From contig NZ_BMXY01000001.1 of NCBI RefSeq assembly GCF_014651995.1, forward strand, positions 186,001 to 250,000: DNA of 64,000 bases, read 5' to 3'. The stretch comes from Cognatilysobacter xinjiangensis. GTDB lineage: Bacteria > Pseudomonadota > Gammaproteobacteria > Xanthomonadales > Xanthomonadaceae. Below the pieces are notes generated by a model, which was not told where the DNA came from, did not search any database, and was given only the letters and a program-made list of their open reading frames with translations. The stretch's first letter is position 1; every line of letters begins with the position of its first letter. A program made the position numbers and the translations under genes. Of this stretch, positions 20,264-29,537 are shown piece after piece.

Positions 20264-21076
20264 TTAGTCGCCCAACGCCGCGTTCAGTACCTGCGCGAGG
20301 TGGGCGCCGGCGCGGCGCATCTGCTCGTCGATCACCGGCGTCCAGGTGCGGGCGTAGCCCGCGTCGAGACGCGCGCCGTCGGGGTAGAGGCCCGGACGCT
20401 CGGTGATGGCGCAGGACAGGTCGGCCCATTCGCCGGCGCGTGGCGGCAGCGCCGGGCGGTCGACCGCGACGGCGAGCGGCAGGCTGCGCAGGTGCTGCAG
20501 GTACGCGGCCTCGTCGCGGCCGGTCAGTTCGATCAGCCCGCTGTCCCACGTGCTGTGCAGGTTGGTGCCCCGCTCGCCGCCCGCGGCCGTCGGCAGGCGC
20601 ACCTGCACCAGGTTGCCGCCCTTGTCGGGGCGGTTGCCGGCATGCAGAGGCTGGTGGATGTCGCCGATGAAGTGCACGACGAACTTCAGCGCCATGCGCC
20701 GCGCATCCTGCGACTGGCTGCGGTCGGCCAGGATCGCGGTCTGCTTCTCGATGGCGCCGACGACGCAGTTGTCGCCCTTGCAGTCGGTCGCCGCGTCGTA
20801 GCTGCAGTCGGGCGAATGGATGGTGACGTAATGCCAGGGCGCGCTGCGCTTGCCGAGTGCGGGATCCTTTGCACGCAGTTCGTCGGCCCAGGGCGCGATG
20901 GATGCGAGCGTGGCGCCCGGCTCGGCGGCGAGCAGCGCATCGACCTGCGCGCGCGTCTTCGGGGTGAGTTCGTCCTGCGCGAGGTCGGCGACGAGACGGT
21001 GGCCAAGGCGTCCCCAAGCGAAAGCCGGGGACGCGATGGCGAGCAGCAGCGCTGCGGCGATGAGGCGACGGTTCAT
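20264..21076 (-). CDS. Secreted S1/P1-type zinc nuclease
   Basis: Exported phosphodiesterase of the S1/P1 nuclease (phospholipase C-like) family; it would degrade single-stranded nucleic acids in the periplasm or outside. It has 270 residues; the signal peptide ends ASPAFA, so the mature protein starts with Trp21, the family's N-terminal zinc ligand, in WGRLGHRLVADLA. Other trinuclear-zinc ligands are visible: HFIGDIHQPLHAGN and NLHSTWD. Cysteines in CSYDAATDCKGDNC probably form disulfides. The start is ATG 21076. A 30-base inverted repeat precedes it. Confidence 0.93.
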   Translation of the reverse strand: MNRRLIAAALLLAIASPAFAWGRLGHRLVADLAQDELTPKTRAQVDALLAAEPGATLASIAPWADELRAKDPALGKRSAPWHYVTIHSPDCSYDAATDCKGDNCVVGAIEKQTAILADRSQSQDARRMALKFVVHFIGDIHQPLHAGNRPDKGGNLVQVRLPTAAGGERGTNLHSTWDSGLIELTGRDEAAYLQHLRSLPLAVAVDRPALPPRAGEWADLSCAITERPGLYPDGARLDAGYARTWTPVIDEQMRRAGAHLAQVLNAALGD

Positions 21077-21085
21077 CGCGCGATC

Positions 21086-21115
21086 TTAAGCGGCTACGCG
21101 CGACTTCCCGCTTAA
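21086..21115. repeat. Inverted repeat TTAAGCGG / CCGCTTAA between ompW and the nuclease gene
   Basis: Perfect eight-base arms (21086-21093 and 21108-21115) with a 14-base centre, in the 41-base gap between the ompW stop and the nuclease start. There is no T-run, so it is a poor intrinsic terminator; it may be an operator or an RNA hairpin in the nuclease leader. Confidence 0.5.
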
Positions 21116-21117
21116 CG

Positions 21118-21741
21118 TCAGAACGCGTGGATGTAGGAGACGCCGTAGGCGATCGGGTCGATGTTCGCCGTGCCCATGCGGGCACCGTTGACCCTTACGT
21201 CGGTGTCGATGTCCATCCAGCGCGCGTCGACGCGCAGCGCACCGCGCGTTCCGATCCGGAAGTCCACGCCCGCGTGCACGGCGGCGCCCCAGGAATCCCC
21301 GAGCTCCAGGCGCGTGCCGGCCAGCGCGCCGGTCGTGTCTTCCTGGAAGAACGTCGTGTAGTTCAGGCCGACGCCGAGCAGCGGCGACACCTTGCCACCG
21401 TTGTTGAAGTGGTACTGCAGGGACACCGTCGGCGGCAGGTGCTTGGTGCTGCCGACGCGACCGACGCCCTTGACCGAAATATCGTGCTCGAAGGGCAGTG
21501 CGGCCAGCACCTCGATGCCGAGGCCGTCGCGCAGGAAGTATTCGCCGGTGATCGTCGGGCGCACGTCCGAGCCGATGTCCAGCGGAAGCGTGCCGCCCGC
21601 CAGCGCGCCGTTGTTCGACTTGGGCTCGACGTTGTGCACGCCGACGCCGAGGGTGAAGTCGCCGCGGGACTGCGCGAGGGCCGGCGCGGCCGAGGCGACG
21701 AGGGCGAGCGCGAGCACGGAAAGGCCGAGGTACGTCTTCAT
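21118..21741 (-). CDS. ompW: OmpW-family outer-membrane beta-barrel protein
   Basis: Small eight-stranded outer-membrane barrel of the OmpW family, thought to pass small hydrophobic molecules. It has 207 residues: signal peptide (MKTYLGLSVLALALVASA, cut near ALAQ), then alternating strands with RPTITGEYFLRDGLGIEVLAALPFEHDI at about residues 61-88 and SLQYHFNN...SPLLGVGLNYTTFF, both typical of OmpW. It ends in Phe (YIHAF), the usual beta-barrel assembly signal. The ATG at 21741 is chosen because the signal peptide begins there. Confidence 0.92.
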   Translation of the reverse strand: MKTYLGLSVLALALVASAAPALAQSRGDFTLGVGVHNVEPKSNNGALAGGTLPLDIGSDVRPTITGEYFLRDGLGIEVLAALPFEHDISVKGVGRVGSTKHLPPTVSLQYHFNNGGKVSPLLGVGLNYTTFFQEDTTGALAGTRLELGDSWGAAVHAGVDFRIGTRGALRVDARWMDIDTDVRVNGARMGTANIDPIAYGVSYIHAF

Positions 21742-21786
21742 GGGTAGGACCTGTGGTTGGGGTGCGAGAAGTCTCCTCCCGCGATC

Positions 21787-21800
21787 CAAACGCGCGTTTG
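21787..21800. promoter_or_regulatory. Perfect 14-base palindrome in the ompW-gap divergent region
   Basis: CAAACGCGCGTTTG, a perfect dyad 46 bases before the ompW start and about 50 before the gap -10 box. The position fits an operator for either gene. The binding protein is unknown. Confidence 0.4.
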
Positions 21801-21847
21801 ATCATTCTCAAAGCAGCGGGCGCGAAGCCGTGGCAGGGCGCGATTGC

Positions 21848-22900
<1,053 letters not shown>

Positions 22901-22920
22901 CCGCTAACGCGGCCTTCCTC

Positions 22921-22944
22921 GAACCCCGCCTCATGGCGGGGTTC
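22921..22944 (+). terminator. Terminator of gap
   Basis: Ten-base stem GAACCCCGCC / GGCGGGGTTC with TCAT loop, followed by GTCGTTTG. It starts 20 bases after the gap stop. Confidence 0.75.
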
Positions 22945-23064
22945 GTCGTTTGCGTCGTCGGACATTTCCTACATCCGCCTGGCGGATGTTCCGGCTTGTC
23001 GACGATGGCGGCGCTGGCGATACTGCCGTCGCGCAACCGCGCACGGGGATTACGAGGAGAATCC

Positions 23065-23496
23065 ATGTCACGCAAGACGATCGCCGCCTGCATGGTGGCA
23101 CTGATGGCCCTTTCCGCCGCTGCCACGGCCGAGGCGAAGAAGAAGGATTCCGACGAGCCGCCGAGCCGCGAGGTCACCGGTCGCAAGGGCGTCGAAGGCG
23201 AGATCGTCGGCAACGAGATCCCGGGCAGCCCGTTCACCAAGCTCGAGATCGGCATGTCGCAAAAGCAGGTCACCGACATCCTGGGCTCGAAAGTGCAGGA
23301 TGACGCGGAGTGCGGCCAGTACTTCACCGGTAAGTCGTTCATTCCCTTCCACTTCGGTGGCGACAAGGTTCGCCAGGAATGCGCGTACAAGGGCCTCGGG
23401 CGCCTGGTCTTCACCAACCAGTCCGACTTCGACGGCAAGGCGGTGCTGATCAAGATCGAGTACGACGCGAGCGAAGACGGCTACCGCGACGACTGA
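23065..23496 (+). CDS. Small exported BamE/SmpA-like protein, function unknown
   Basis: A 143-residue protein with a signal peptide (MSRKTIAACMVALMALSAAATAEA) and a basic start to the mature part. KLEIGMSQKQVTDILGSK (about residues 62-79) matches the L-x-x-GM-x-x-x-QV-x-x-x-LG pattern of the SmpA/OmlA/BamE and related small envelope domains. There is no lipobox, so it is probably soluble in the periplasm; two Cys in the mature part may pair. GAGGAGA (23054-23060) lies four bases before the ATG. It stands alone between two terminators, and the BamE link is by motif only. Confidence 0.85.
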   Translation: MSRKTIAACMVALMALSAAATAEAKKKDSDEPPSREVTGRKGVEGEIVGNEIPGSPFTKLEIGMSQKQVTDILGSKVQDDAECGQYFTGKSFIPFHFGGDKVRQECAYKGLGRLVFTNQSDFDGKAVLIKIEYDASEDGYRDD

Positions 23497-23513
23497 TCCG
23501 AAAGGACATGCAG

Positions 23514-23542
23514 GAAAAGCCCCGCATCCGCGGGGCTTTTTC
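23514..23542 (+). terminator. Terminator after the BamE-like gene
   Basis: GAAAAGCCCCGC / GCGGGGCTTTTTC, a perfect stem of twelve bases with ATCC loop and T-run; starts 18 bases after the stop codon. Confidence 0.9.
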
Positions 23543-23594
23543 GTTCGGGGCTACGTGCTACGTTGCCGGCGCGGCCGGGGAGGCGGAGGGGACG

Positions 23595-26294
23595 ATGGAA
23601 AACCTGTTGGTGCTCGCGGTACTCGCGGTGCTCGGTATCCCGGTGCTGCTGGTCGTGCTGCTGGCCTGGACGGTCGGCCTGCGGCGCCGCGTCGCAAACC
23701 TCGAAGGCGAAGTGGCCTGGCTGCGCGGCCGCGCGGCCGGCGCTGCAACGCCGCAGGCGGCTGCGCCTGCGCCGAGCGGGACGCAGGCGCAGCCGCTCGA
23801 CGATGCGCCTACGCTGGCGGAGCTGCTGCGGCAGTCGACGCCCGGGCAGGCGCCGCCCATCCAGAGGCCGGCACCTCCTGCGCCCGATCCCGCGCTGCAG
23901 GAGCGCAGCGCCACGCCGCCGCCGTTGCCGCCGCGCGCTGCGGCACCTGTGCAGCCCGCGCCGCGGCCGTACGAATCGCCGCGGTACGAATCGCCCCGTT
24001 ACGAACCCGCCGATGCGGTCGGCTCGCGCTTCGACGATCTCGTCGACACCGTGCGTCGCTGGTTCACCGAGGGCAACGTGCCGGTGAAGGTCGGCGTGCT
24101 GGTGCTGTTCGCGGGTGTCGCCGCACTGCTCAAGTACGCGGTCGATCAGGGCAAGTTGAACCTGCCGGTCGAACTGCGCCTCGCCGGTATCGCACTCGCG
24201 GCGATCGCCGCGCTGGGCTTCGGCTGGCGCCAGCGCGAATCGCGGCGTGCGTTCGGTCTGGCAGTGCAGGGCGGCGCGATTGGCGTGCTGCTGCTTGTCA
24301 CCTTCGCGGCATTCAAGCTCTACCACTTCATTCCTGCGGGTGCCGCATTCGGCATCAGCGTCGCGCTGGTCGCGGGCCTGGGCGTGCTCGCGGTGCGGCA
24401 GGAGGCGCTGGCGCTGGCGGTACTCGGCGTGCTCGCGGGTTTCCTCGCGCCGATCTGGCTGTCGACCGGGCAGGGCAATCACGTCGCGCTGTTCGGCTAC
24501 TACGCGGTGCTCAACACGGGCATCGTGGCGATCGCCTGGCGCCGCCCGTGGCGACTGCTCAACCTGCTGGGCTTCGCCTTCACCTTCGGCATCGGCACGC
24601 TGTGGGGCGCGCTCAGCTATCGCCCCGAGGACTTTGGCAGCACGGAGCCGTTCCTCGTGCTGTTCTTCGCGATGTACGTCGCGATCCCGATCCTCTATGC
24701 CGCCGCCAAGGGACCGGCGCAGCGACGCATCTTCGACGGCAGCCTGATCTTCGGCACGCCGCTGGTGGCGTTCGCGCTGCAGGCCGCGATGCTGCGGGGC
24801 GACCGCATGGCGCTCGCGTTCTGCGCGCTCGGCGTGGGGGCGCTGTATGCGGTGCTCGCCGCGATGCTGCGTCGGCGCGAGACCTTCGCCGCGCTGGTCG
24901 CGCCATACGCGGTGCTCGCCGTCGGTTTCGCCACGCTCGCGGTCCCGCTCGCCCTGTCGGCGCGTGCGACCGCCGCGATCTTCGCGCTCGAAGGCGCCGG
25001 GCTGGTCTGGCTGGGCCTGCGGCAGTCCCGTGGGCTGGCGCAGCTCGCGGGCGTCGCCTTGCAGGCTGCCGCGCTGGCGGCATTCGCCCTCGGCATGGAG
25101 CGCGCGGTCGATCCGATGCCGGTATTCAACGGCAGTTTCATGACCGCGCTGCTCATTGCGATCGGCGGTTTCGCGACCGCGGTGGCCGGTCGTGCTCATC
25201 AGGACGACCGCATCGCCTTGGGCGGTTACCTGTGGGGCCTCGCCTGGTGGGTCGGTGCGGGCGTCTGGGAGATCGAGCGCAGCGTGGCGCCGCACCAGGT
25301 AGTCGACGCGCTGATGCTTTTCGCGCTGGGCACCGGCCTGCTTGCCGCGGAGGCCGCTCGACGGGGCCGCGCCGGGGCACTGCACGCCACCGCGGCCGTC
25401 GCGCTGCTGTTGCCGATCGCTTTCGCGGTCGCGCAGGCCGGCGAGCGTGGCCAGCCGCTGGCGGGGCTCGGCGCCGTGGCCTGGGTGCTGGACCTCGTCG
25501 TCGGCTGGCGTGTGCTGACCGTGCTGCGCGACGCGGACTCGCGCCTGCGTGGCTGGACGCATGTCGGCTGGCTGGCGTCGATCGCGCTCGTGCTGTCGTT
25601 CTCGCTGCCCCGGCTTGCGCAACAGGCGGGCCTCGGCGAGGCCTGGCGGTTCGCCGCGGCAGCCTTGCCGTGGCTCGCGCTTTCGGCGACGTCGTGGCTG
25701 CGCCCGGCGCGCATCGCGGCGCCGTTCGGCGAGGACTTCGTGCGGTGGCGCGGCAACCTCCGCGCCGTCGCGTCGATCGCCTTCGCTGGTTTCTTCGTGG
25801 TCGGCCTGGGCAGCGAAGGCCGCATGTCGCCGCTGCCGTACGTGCCGCTGCTCGATCCGGTGGAGCTGGTGCAACTCGGCGCGTTGCTGCTCGCGCTGCG
25901 CGTTTCCGCGGAGGCGGCGTCGCTGCGCCTGCCGCTGGCGGGCGCGGCCTTCGTGCTCGCCACGTCGATCGTGTTGCGCGCGACGCATCACTGGGGCGGC
26001 GTGCCGTGGTCGCCGTCGATGTTCTCGACCGGCCTGGTTCAGACCTCGCTCACCGTTCTCTGGAGCGTGATCGGCATGGCCGCGTGGGTGGCGGGATCGC
26101 GCCGCCAGCGACGCGCGCTCTGGACGATCGGCGCGGTGCTGATGGGCGTGGTGCTCGCCAAGCTGGTGCTCGTCGACCGCCAGTACCTCGGCAACCTGCT
26201 CGGCATCGGCTCGTTCATCGCCTTCGGGCTGCTGTGCACGGCGGTCGGCTATTTCGCGCCGGTGCCGCCGCGCGACGAGGAGGCCGCCGCATGA
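23595..26294 (+). CDS. DUF2339 polytopic membrane protein
   Basis: A very hydrophobic 899-residue inner-membrane protein with some 20 or more predicted helices. One N-terminal helix, then a Pro/Ala-rich cytoplasmic linker (about 45-150) containing a small repeat (YESPRYESPRYEP), then the helix array starting with KVGVLVLFAGVAALLKYA, a DUF2339 hallmark. The function is unknown. GGAGGGG lies just before the ATG at 23595. The stop overlaps the next gene's start (ATGA); DUF2339 and DUF3999 are commonly paired in proteobacteria. Confidence 0.9.
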   Translation: MENLLVLAVLAVLGIPVLLVVLLAWTVGLRRRVANLEGEVAWLRGRAAGAATPQAAAPAPSGTQAQPLDDAPTLAELLRQSTPGQAPPIQRPAPPAPDPALQERSATPPPLPPRAAAPVQPAPRPYESPRYESPRYEPADAVGSRFDDLVDTVRRWFTEGNVPVKVGVLVLFAGVAALLKYAVDQGKLNLPVELRLAGIALAAIAALGFGWRQRESRRAFGLAVQGGAIGVLLLVTFAAFKLYHFIPAGAAFGISVALVAGLGVLAVRQEALALAVLGVLAGFLAPIWLSTGQGNHVALFGYYAVLNTGIVAIAWRRPWRLLNLLGFAFTFGIGTLWGALSYRPEDFGSTEPFLVLFFAMYVAIPILYAAAKGPAQRRIFDGSLIFGTPLVAFALQAAMLRGDRMALAFCALGVGALYAVLAAMLRRRETFAALVAPYAVLAVGFATLAVPLALSARATAAIFALEGAGLVWLGLRQSRGLAQLAGVALQAAALAAFALGMERAVDPMPVFNGSFMTALLIAIGGFATAVAGRAHQDDRIALGGYLWGLAWWVGAGVWEIERSVAPHQVVDALMLFALGTGLLAAEAARRGRAGALHATAAVALLLPIAFAVAQAGERGQPLAGLGAVAWVLDLVVGWRVLTVLRDADSRLRGWTHVGWLASIALVLSFSLPRLAQQAGLGEAWRFAAAALPWLALSATSWLRPARIAAPFGEDFVRWRGNLRAVASIAFAGFFVVGLGSEGRMSPLPYVPLLDPVELVQLGALLLALRVSAEAASLRLPLAGAAFVLATSIVLRATHHWGGVPWSPSMFSTGLVQTSLTVLWSVIGMAAWVAGSRRQRRALWTIGAVLMGVVLAKLVLVDRQYLGNLLGIGSFIAFGLLCTAVGYFAPVPPRDEEAAA

Positions 26295-27568
26295 GGCGCA
26301 TGGTGTTCGTCCTGTTGGCATCGCTGTGCGGCATCGCCGCCGCGAGCGCCGATTACGCGCGGCAATGGCCGATCGACACCGATGCACGCGCCGCCTCGCA
26401 CGCCGTCGAGCTGACGCCCGAGGTTTATGCGAGCGTGCAGCACGCCGACCTGCGCGATCTCGACGTGCTCGATGCCGACGGCCGCCCCGTACCCGCAGGC
26501 ATCGTGCGTCCGCCATCGTCGTCGAGCGAGCGCCGCCGCGCGCTTCCCTGGTTCCGGATGCCGGCGACGACCCGTCGAACCGACTGGCAGCTCATGGCCG
26601 AAGTGGACGCCGACGGGCATCTGCGCGTCGAACGCCTGCCGTCGCAGACCGCGCAGCCGGCGACGACGCTCCTGCTCGACGCGACCGCGCTCGACCGGCG
26701 CCCGCATGCGCTCGAACTCGACTGGCGCACCGACACGGGCTTCGACGCCGGCTACCGCATCGAGGGCAGCGACGACTTCGAGCACTGGTACGGCCTGGGC
26801 CGCGGCCGGCTGGTCGACATTCGCGAGAAGGGGCGCGCGCTGCAGCTGCGAAGGCTGACGATCGAAGGCGGCGGCAAGCCGCCGCGCTTCCTGCGCCTCG
26901 TGCCCGACGACCCGACGCAGGCGCTGCCGGACATCATTTCGGTGGAGGCGATCTCGACCGACACGCGCATGGCGCCGCGCTGGCTCACGCTGCCACCGCG
27001 CGCGGATGGCGACGGCACCTACGAATTCCGCCTCGACGGCCGCTACCCCGTGCGCTGGATCGACCTCGACACCGGCGGCAACGATGCGCGCAGCTGGCGC
27101 CTGCAGAGCCGCGATACGCCGCAGGCGCACTGGGTCGACAGGATTTCGCACTGGGTCGTCTATCGGGTCGGCACGGGCCGCTCGCCCGCACGCGTGCTCG
27201 ACACCCCCGTGCGCGACCGCTACTGGCGGCTGGTGCCCGAGGGCGAGGGCGACGCGCCGTCGCTGCGGCTCGGCTACGTGCCCGAGCGCCTCGTGTTCGT
27301 CGCCGGCGGGCGCGCGCCCTACACGCTGGTGGCCGGCAGCCTGCGCGTGCAGCGGGAGCCGCGCCCGGTGCAGGCGGCGATCGACGCGGCCGGCCCGCCC
27401 GCGATTGCGCAGCTTGGCGCCTCCGGCGCGCGGGCCGGCGAGGCCGCGCTGTCGCCGGCCCGCGACTGGAAGACCTGGGGCCTGTGGGCCGTGCTGGCGC
27501 TCGGTGTGCTGGCCGTTGGGGGCTTCGCCTTGCGTGTGCTGCGCGAGCCCGCGCGCCCCGTCGACTGA
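26291..27568 (+). CDS. DUF3999 exported/membrane-anchored protein
   Basis: A 425-residue protein with a signal peptide (cut near SASA), a large beta-rich periplasmic part containing two jelly-roll-like segments, and one C-terminal membrane helix (about 398-417) before a short basic tail. YARQWPIDTD at the mature N-terminus and SDDFEHWYGLGRGRLVDI are typical of DUF3999. It overlaps the DUF2339 stop by four bases and probably works with it at the inner membrane. The role is unknown. Confidence 0.87.
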   Translation: MRRMVFVLLASLCGIAAASADYARQWPIDTDARAASHAVELTPEVYASVQHADLRDLDVLDADGRPVPAGIVRPPSSSSERRRALPWFRMPATTRRTDWQLMAEVDADGHLRVERLPSQTAQPATTLLLDATALDRRPHALELDWRTDTGFDAGYRIEGSDDFEHWYGLGRGRLVDIREKGRALQLRRLTIEGGGKPPRFLRLVPDDPTQALPDIISVEAISTDTRMAPRWLTLPPRADGDGTYEFRLDGRYPVRWIDLDTGGNDARSWRLQSRDTPQAHWVDRISHWVVYRVGTGRSPARVLDTPVRDRYWRLVPEGEGDAPSLRLGYVPERLVFVAGGRAPYTLVAGSLRVQREPRPVQAAIDAAGPPAIAQLGASGARAGEAALSPARDWKTWGLWAVLALGVLAVGGFALRVLREPARPVD

Positions 27569-27588
27569 CGGCACACGCGCCCAGCGGC

Positions 27589-27600
27589 GACAATAGGCGG
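27589..27600 (+). promoter_or_regulatory. Candidate -10 region of pgk
   Basis: GACAAT followed by AGGCGG, 65 bases before the pgk start; same layout as the tkt and fba boxes. No convincing -35. Confidence 0.3.
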
Positions 27601-27659
27601 CTTCGCCCGTCGCGACGGCTCGCGGCGGGCGCCTCCTTCCTCCTTCGAAGAGACCGCCC

Positions 27660-28835
27660 ATGGCCATCCTCCGCATGTCCGACCTCGACCTCGCCGGCAA
27701 GCGCGTGCTGATCCGCGAGGATCTGAACGTGCCGATCAGCGAGGGCCGCATCACCTCCGAGCAGCGCATCCGCGCGGCGCTGCCGACCCTCCGCATGGCG
27801 CTGGAGAAGGGCGCGGCGGTGATGGTGATGTCGCACCTGGGCCGCCCGAAGGAAGGCGTGTTCAGCGAGGACGACTCGCTCGCGCCGGTCGCCGCGCGCG
27901 TCTCCGAACTGCTCGGCGTCGACGTGCCGCTGGTGCGTGATTGGGTCGCGGGCTTGGACGTCAAGCCCGGCCAGGTGGTGATGCTCGAGAACTGCCGCAT
28001 GAACGTCGGCGAGGGCAAGGACGACGAGGCGCTGTCGAAGGCCTATGCCGGCCTCTGCGACGTCTTCGTCATGGACGCCTTCGGCACCGCGCATCGCGCG
28101 CAGGCCTCCACGCACGGCGTCATCCGCCAGGCGAAAGTCGCCTGCGGCGGCCCGCTGCTGATGGCGGAACTCGACGCGCTCGCAAAGGCGCTCGAACATC
28201 CCGCGCGCCCGCTGCTCGCGATCGTCGCCGGCTCGAAGGTGTCGACCAAGCTGGAACTGCTGGGCAACCTCGTTTCGCGCGTCGACCAGCTGATCGTCGG
28301 CGGCGGCATCGCCAACACGTTCATCGCGGCCATGGGGCATGGCGTCGGCAAGTCGCTGGTCGAACGTGATCTCGTCGACACCGCGAAGCGGATCATCGAG
28401 CAGGCGAAGGCGCGCGGCGCCGAGATCCCGATGCCCGTGGACGTCGTCGTCGCGCCGGAGTTCAAAGCCGATGCGCCGGCGACGGTGAAGGCGGTCGACG
28501 CCGTGGGCGAGGACGACATGATCCTCGACATCGGCCCGCAGACTGCCGCGCATTACGCGGAAATCGTGAAAAACGCCGGCACCGTGGTGTGGAACGGCCC
28601 GGTCGGCGTGTTCGAGTTCGACGCGTTCGGCAAGGGCACCGAGGCGCTGGCGCGCGCCATCGCATCGAGCAATGCGTTCTCCATCGCGGGCGGTGGCGAC
28701 ACGCTGGCGGCGGTGGACAAGTACGGCATCGCCGGCGACGTCGGCTACATCTCCACCGGTGGCGGCGCCTTCCTCGAGTTCCTCGAAGGCAAGACGCTGC
28801 CGGCGGTCGCCGCGCTCGCCGAACGCGCCGCCTGA
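27660..28835 (+). CDS. pgk: Phosphoglycerate kinase
   Basis: Makes ATP from 1,3-bisphosphoglycerate and ADP in glycolysis. It has 391 residues, usual for bacteria. [12 protein letters not shown] carries the substrate-binding Arg/Asp/Asn, [10 protein letters not shown] and DAFGTAHR form the basic patch, and the C-domain nucleotide site has [25 protein letters not shown] and [21 protein letters not shown] reads RED where many bacterial enzymes have RVD. The start is ATG 27660. The stop overlaps the following HAD gene's start (TGATG). Confidence 0.97.
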   Translation: MAILRMSDLDLAGKRVLIREDLNVPISEGRITSEQRIRAALPTLRMALEKGAAVMVMSHLGRPKEGVFSEDDSLAPVAARVSELLGVDVPLVRDWVAGLDVKPGQVVMLENCRMNVGEGKDDEALSKAYAGLCDVFVMDAFGTAHRAQASTHGVIRQAKVACGGPLLMAELDALAKALEHPARPLLAIVAGSKVSTKLELLGNLVSRVDQLIVGGGIANTFIAAMGHGVGKSLVERDLVDTAKRIIEQAKARGAEIPMPVDVVVAPEFKADAPATVKAVDAVGEDDMILDIGPQTAAHYAEIVKNAGTVVWNGPVGVFEFDAFGKGTEALARAIASSNAFSIAGGGDTLAAVDKYGIAGDVGYISTGGGAFLEFLEGKTLPAVAALAERAA

Positions 28836-29470
28836 TGGCGACGCTGTTCTTCGATCTCGACGGCACGCTGATCGACTCGGCCGTCGGGATCACGCGCTGC
28901 GTCGCGCATGCCTTCGAGCAGATGGGCGAGCCCGTGCCGGACGAGGCGACGCTGCGCACCTGGATCGGCCCCTCGCTGCGCGTCAGCTTCGCGCCGATCC
29001 TCAAGGACGATGCGCGCGTCGAGCAGGCGGTGGGGCACTACCTCCACCGCTTCGAGCACCACGGCTGGCTCGAGCGCGAGGTCTATCCCGGCATCGCGGA
29101 CGTGATCGAGTCCCTGCATGCGGCGGGGCATCGCCTCGCCGTGGTCACCGCGAAGAACGAGCCGCATGCGCGCAAGATCATCGCAACGCTGCCGTTCGGC
29201 CATCGCTTCGTCGAGATCGTCGGCGCGACCGTCGACGGGCGCATCAGCCACAAGCCGCAGCTCATCGCCGAAGCGCTGCGTCGCCTCGGTGCGGAACCCG
29301 CGGAGTGCACGATGATCGGCGACCGCCGCATGGACATGGAGGGTGCCGTGCACCACGGGATGCGCGGCATCGGCGTGCTCTGGGGCTTCGGCTCGGAGGA
29401 TGAACTCCGTACCGCCGGTGCATCGGCGCTGGCGGCCGCGCCGGCCGATCTGCAGCGGCTGCTGGCCTGA
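28835..29470 (+). CDS. HAD-superfamily phosphatase (phosphoglycolate phosphatase-like)
   Basis: A 211-residue haloacid-dehalogenase-type hydrolase with helical cap. Motif I is DLDGTLIDS with the nucleophile Asp in FFDLDGT, motif II is VVTAKN, motif III the Lys in SHKPQLIAEAL, and motif IV GDRRMDM. A 5'-nucleotidase or phosphoglycolate phosphatase role is likely, but the substrate cannot be told. The ATG at 28835 shares a base with the pgk stop, so it is coupled to pgk. Next is pyk after 67 bases. Confidence 0.9.
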   Translation: MATLFFDLDGTLIDSAVGITRCVAHAFEQMGEPVPDEATLRTWIGPSLRVSFAPILKDDARVEQAVGHYLHRFEHHGWLEREVYPGIADVIESLHAAGHRLAVVTAKNEPHARKIIATLPFGHRFVEIVGATVDGRISHKPQLIAEALRRLGAEPAECTMIGDRRMDMEGAVHHGMRGIGVLWGFGSEDELRTAGASALAAAPADLQRLLA

Positions 29471-29537
29471 GGCCGTACCGCGGCGCACGCCGTCGCGGCC
29501 ATGCTAGGTTCCGGCTTCGCACAGGAGCCCGCGCTGC

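Noticed and set aside
24000-24060. Repeat YESPRYESPRYEP in the DUF2339 protein as a functional repeat domain
   Set aside because: Only two and a half copies in a low-complexity linker.
23481-26516. 1011-codon open frame on the minus strand
   Set aside because: Antisense to the DUF2339 gene; no start signal and shadow-like composition.
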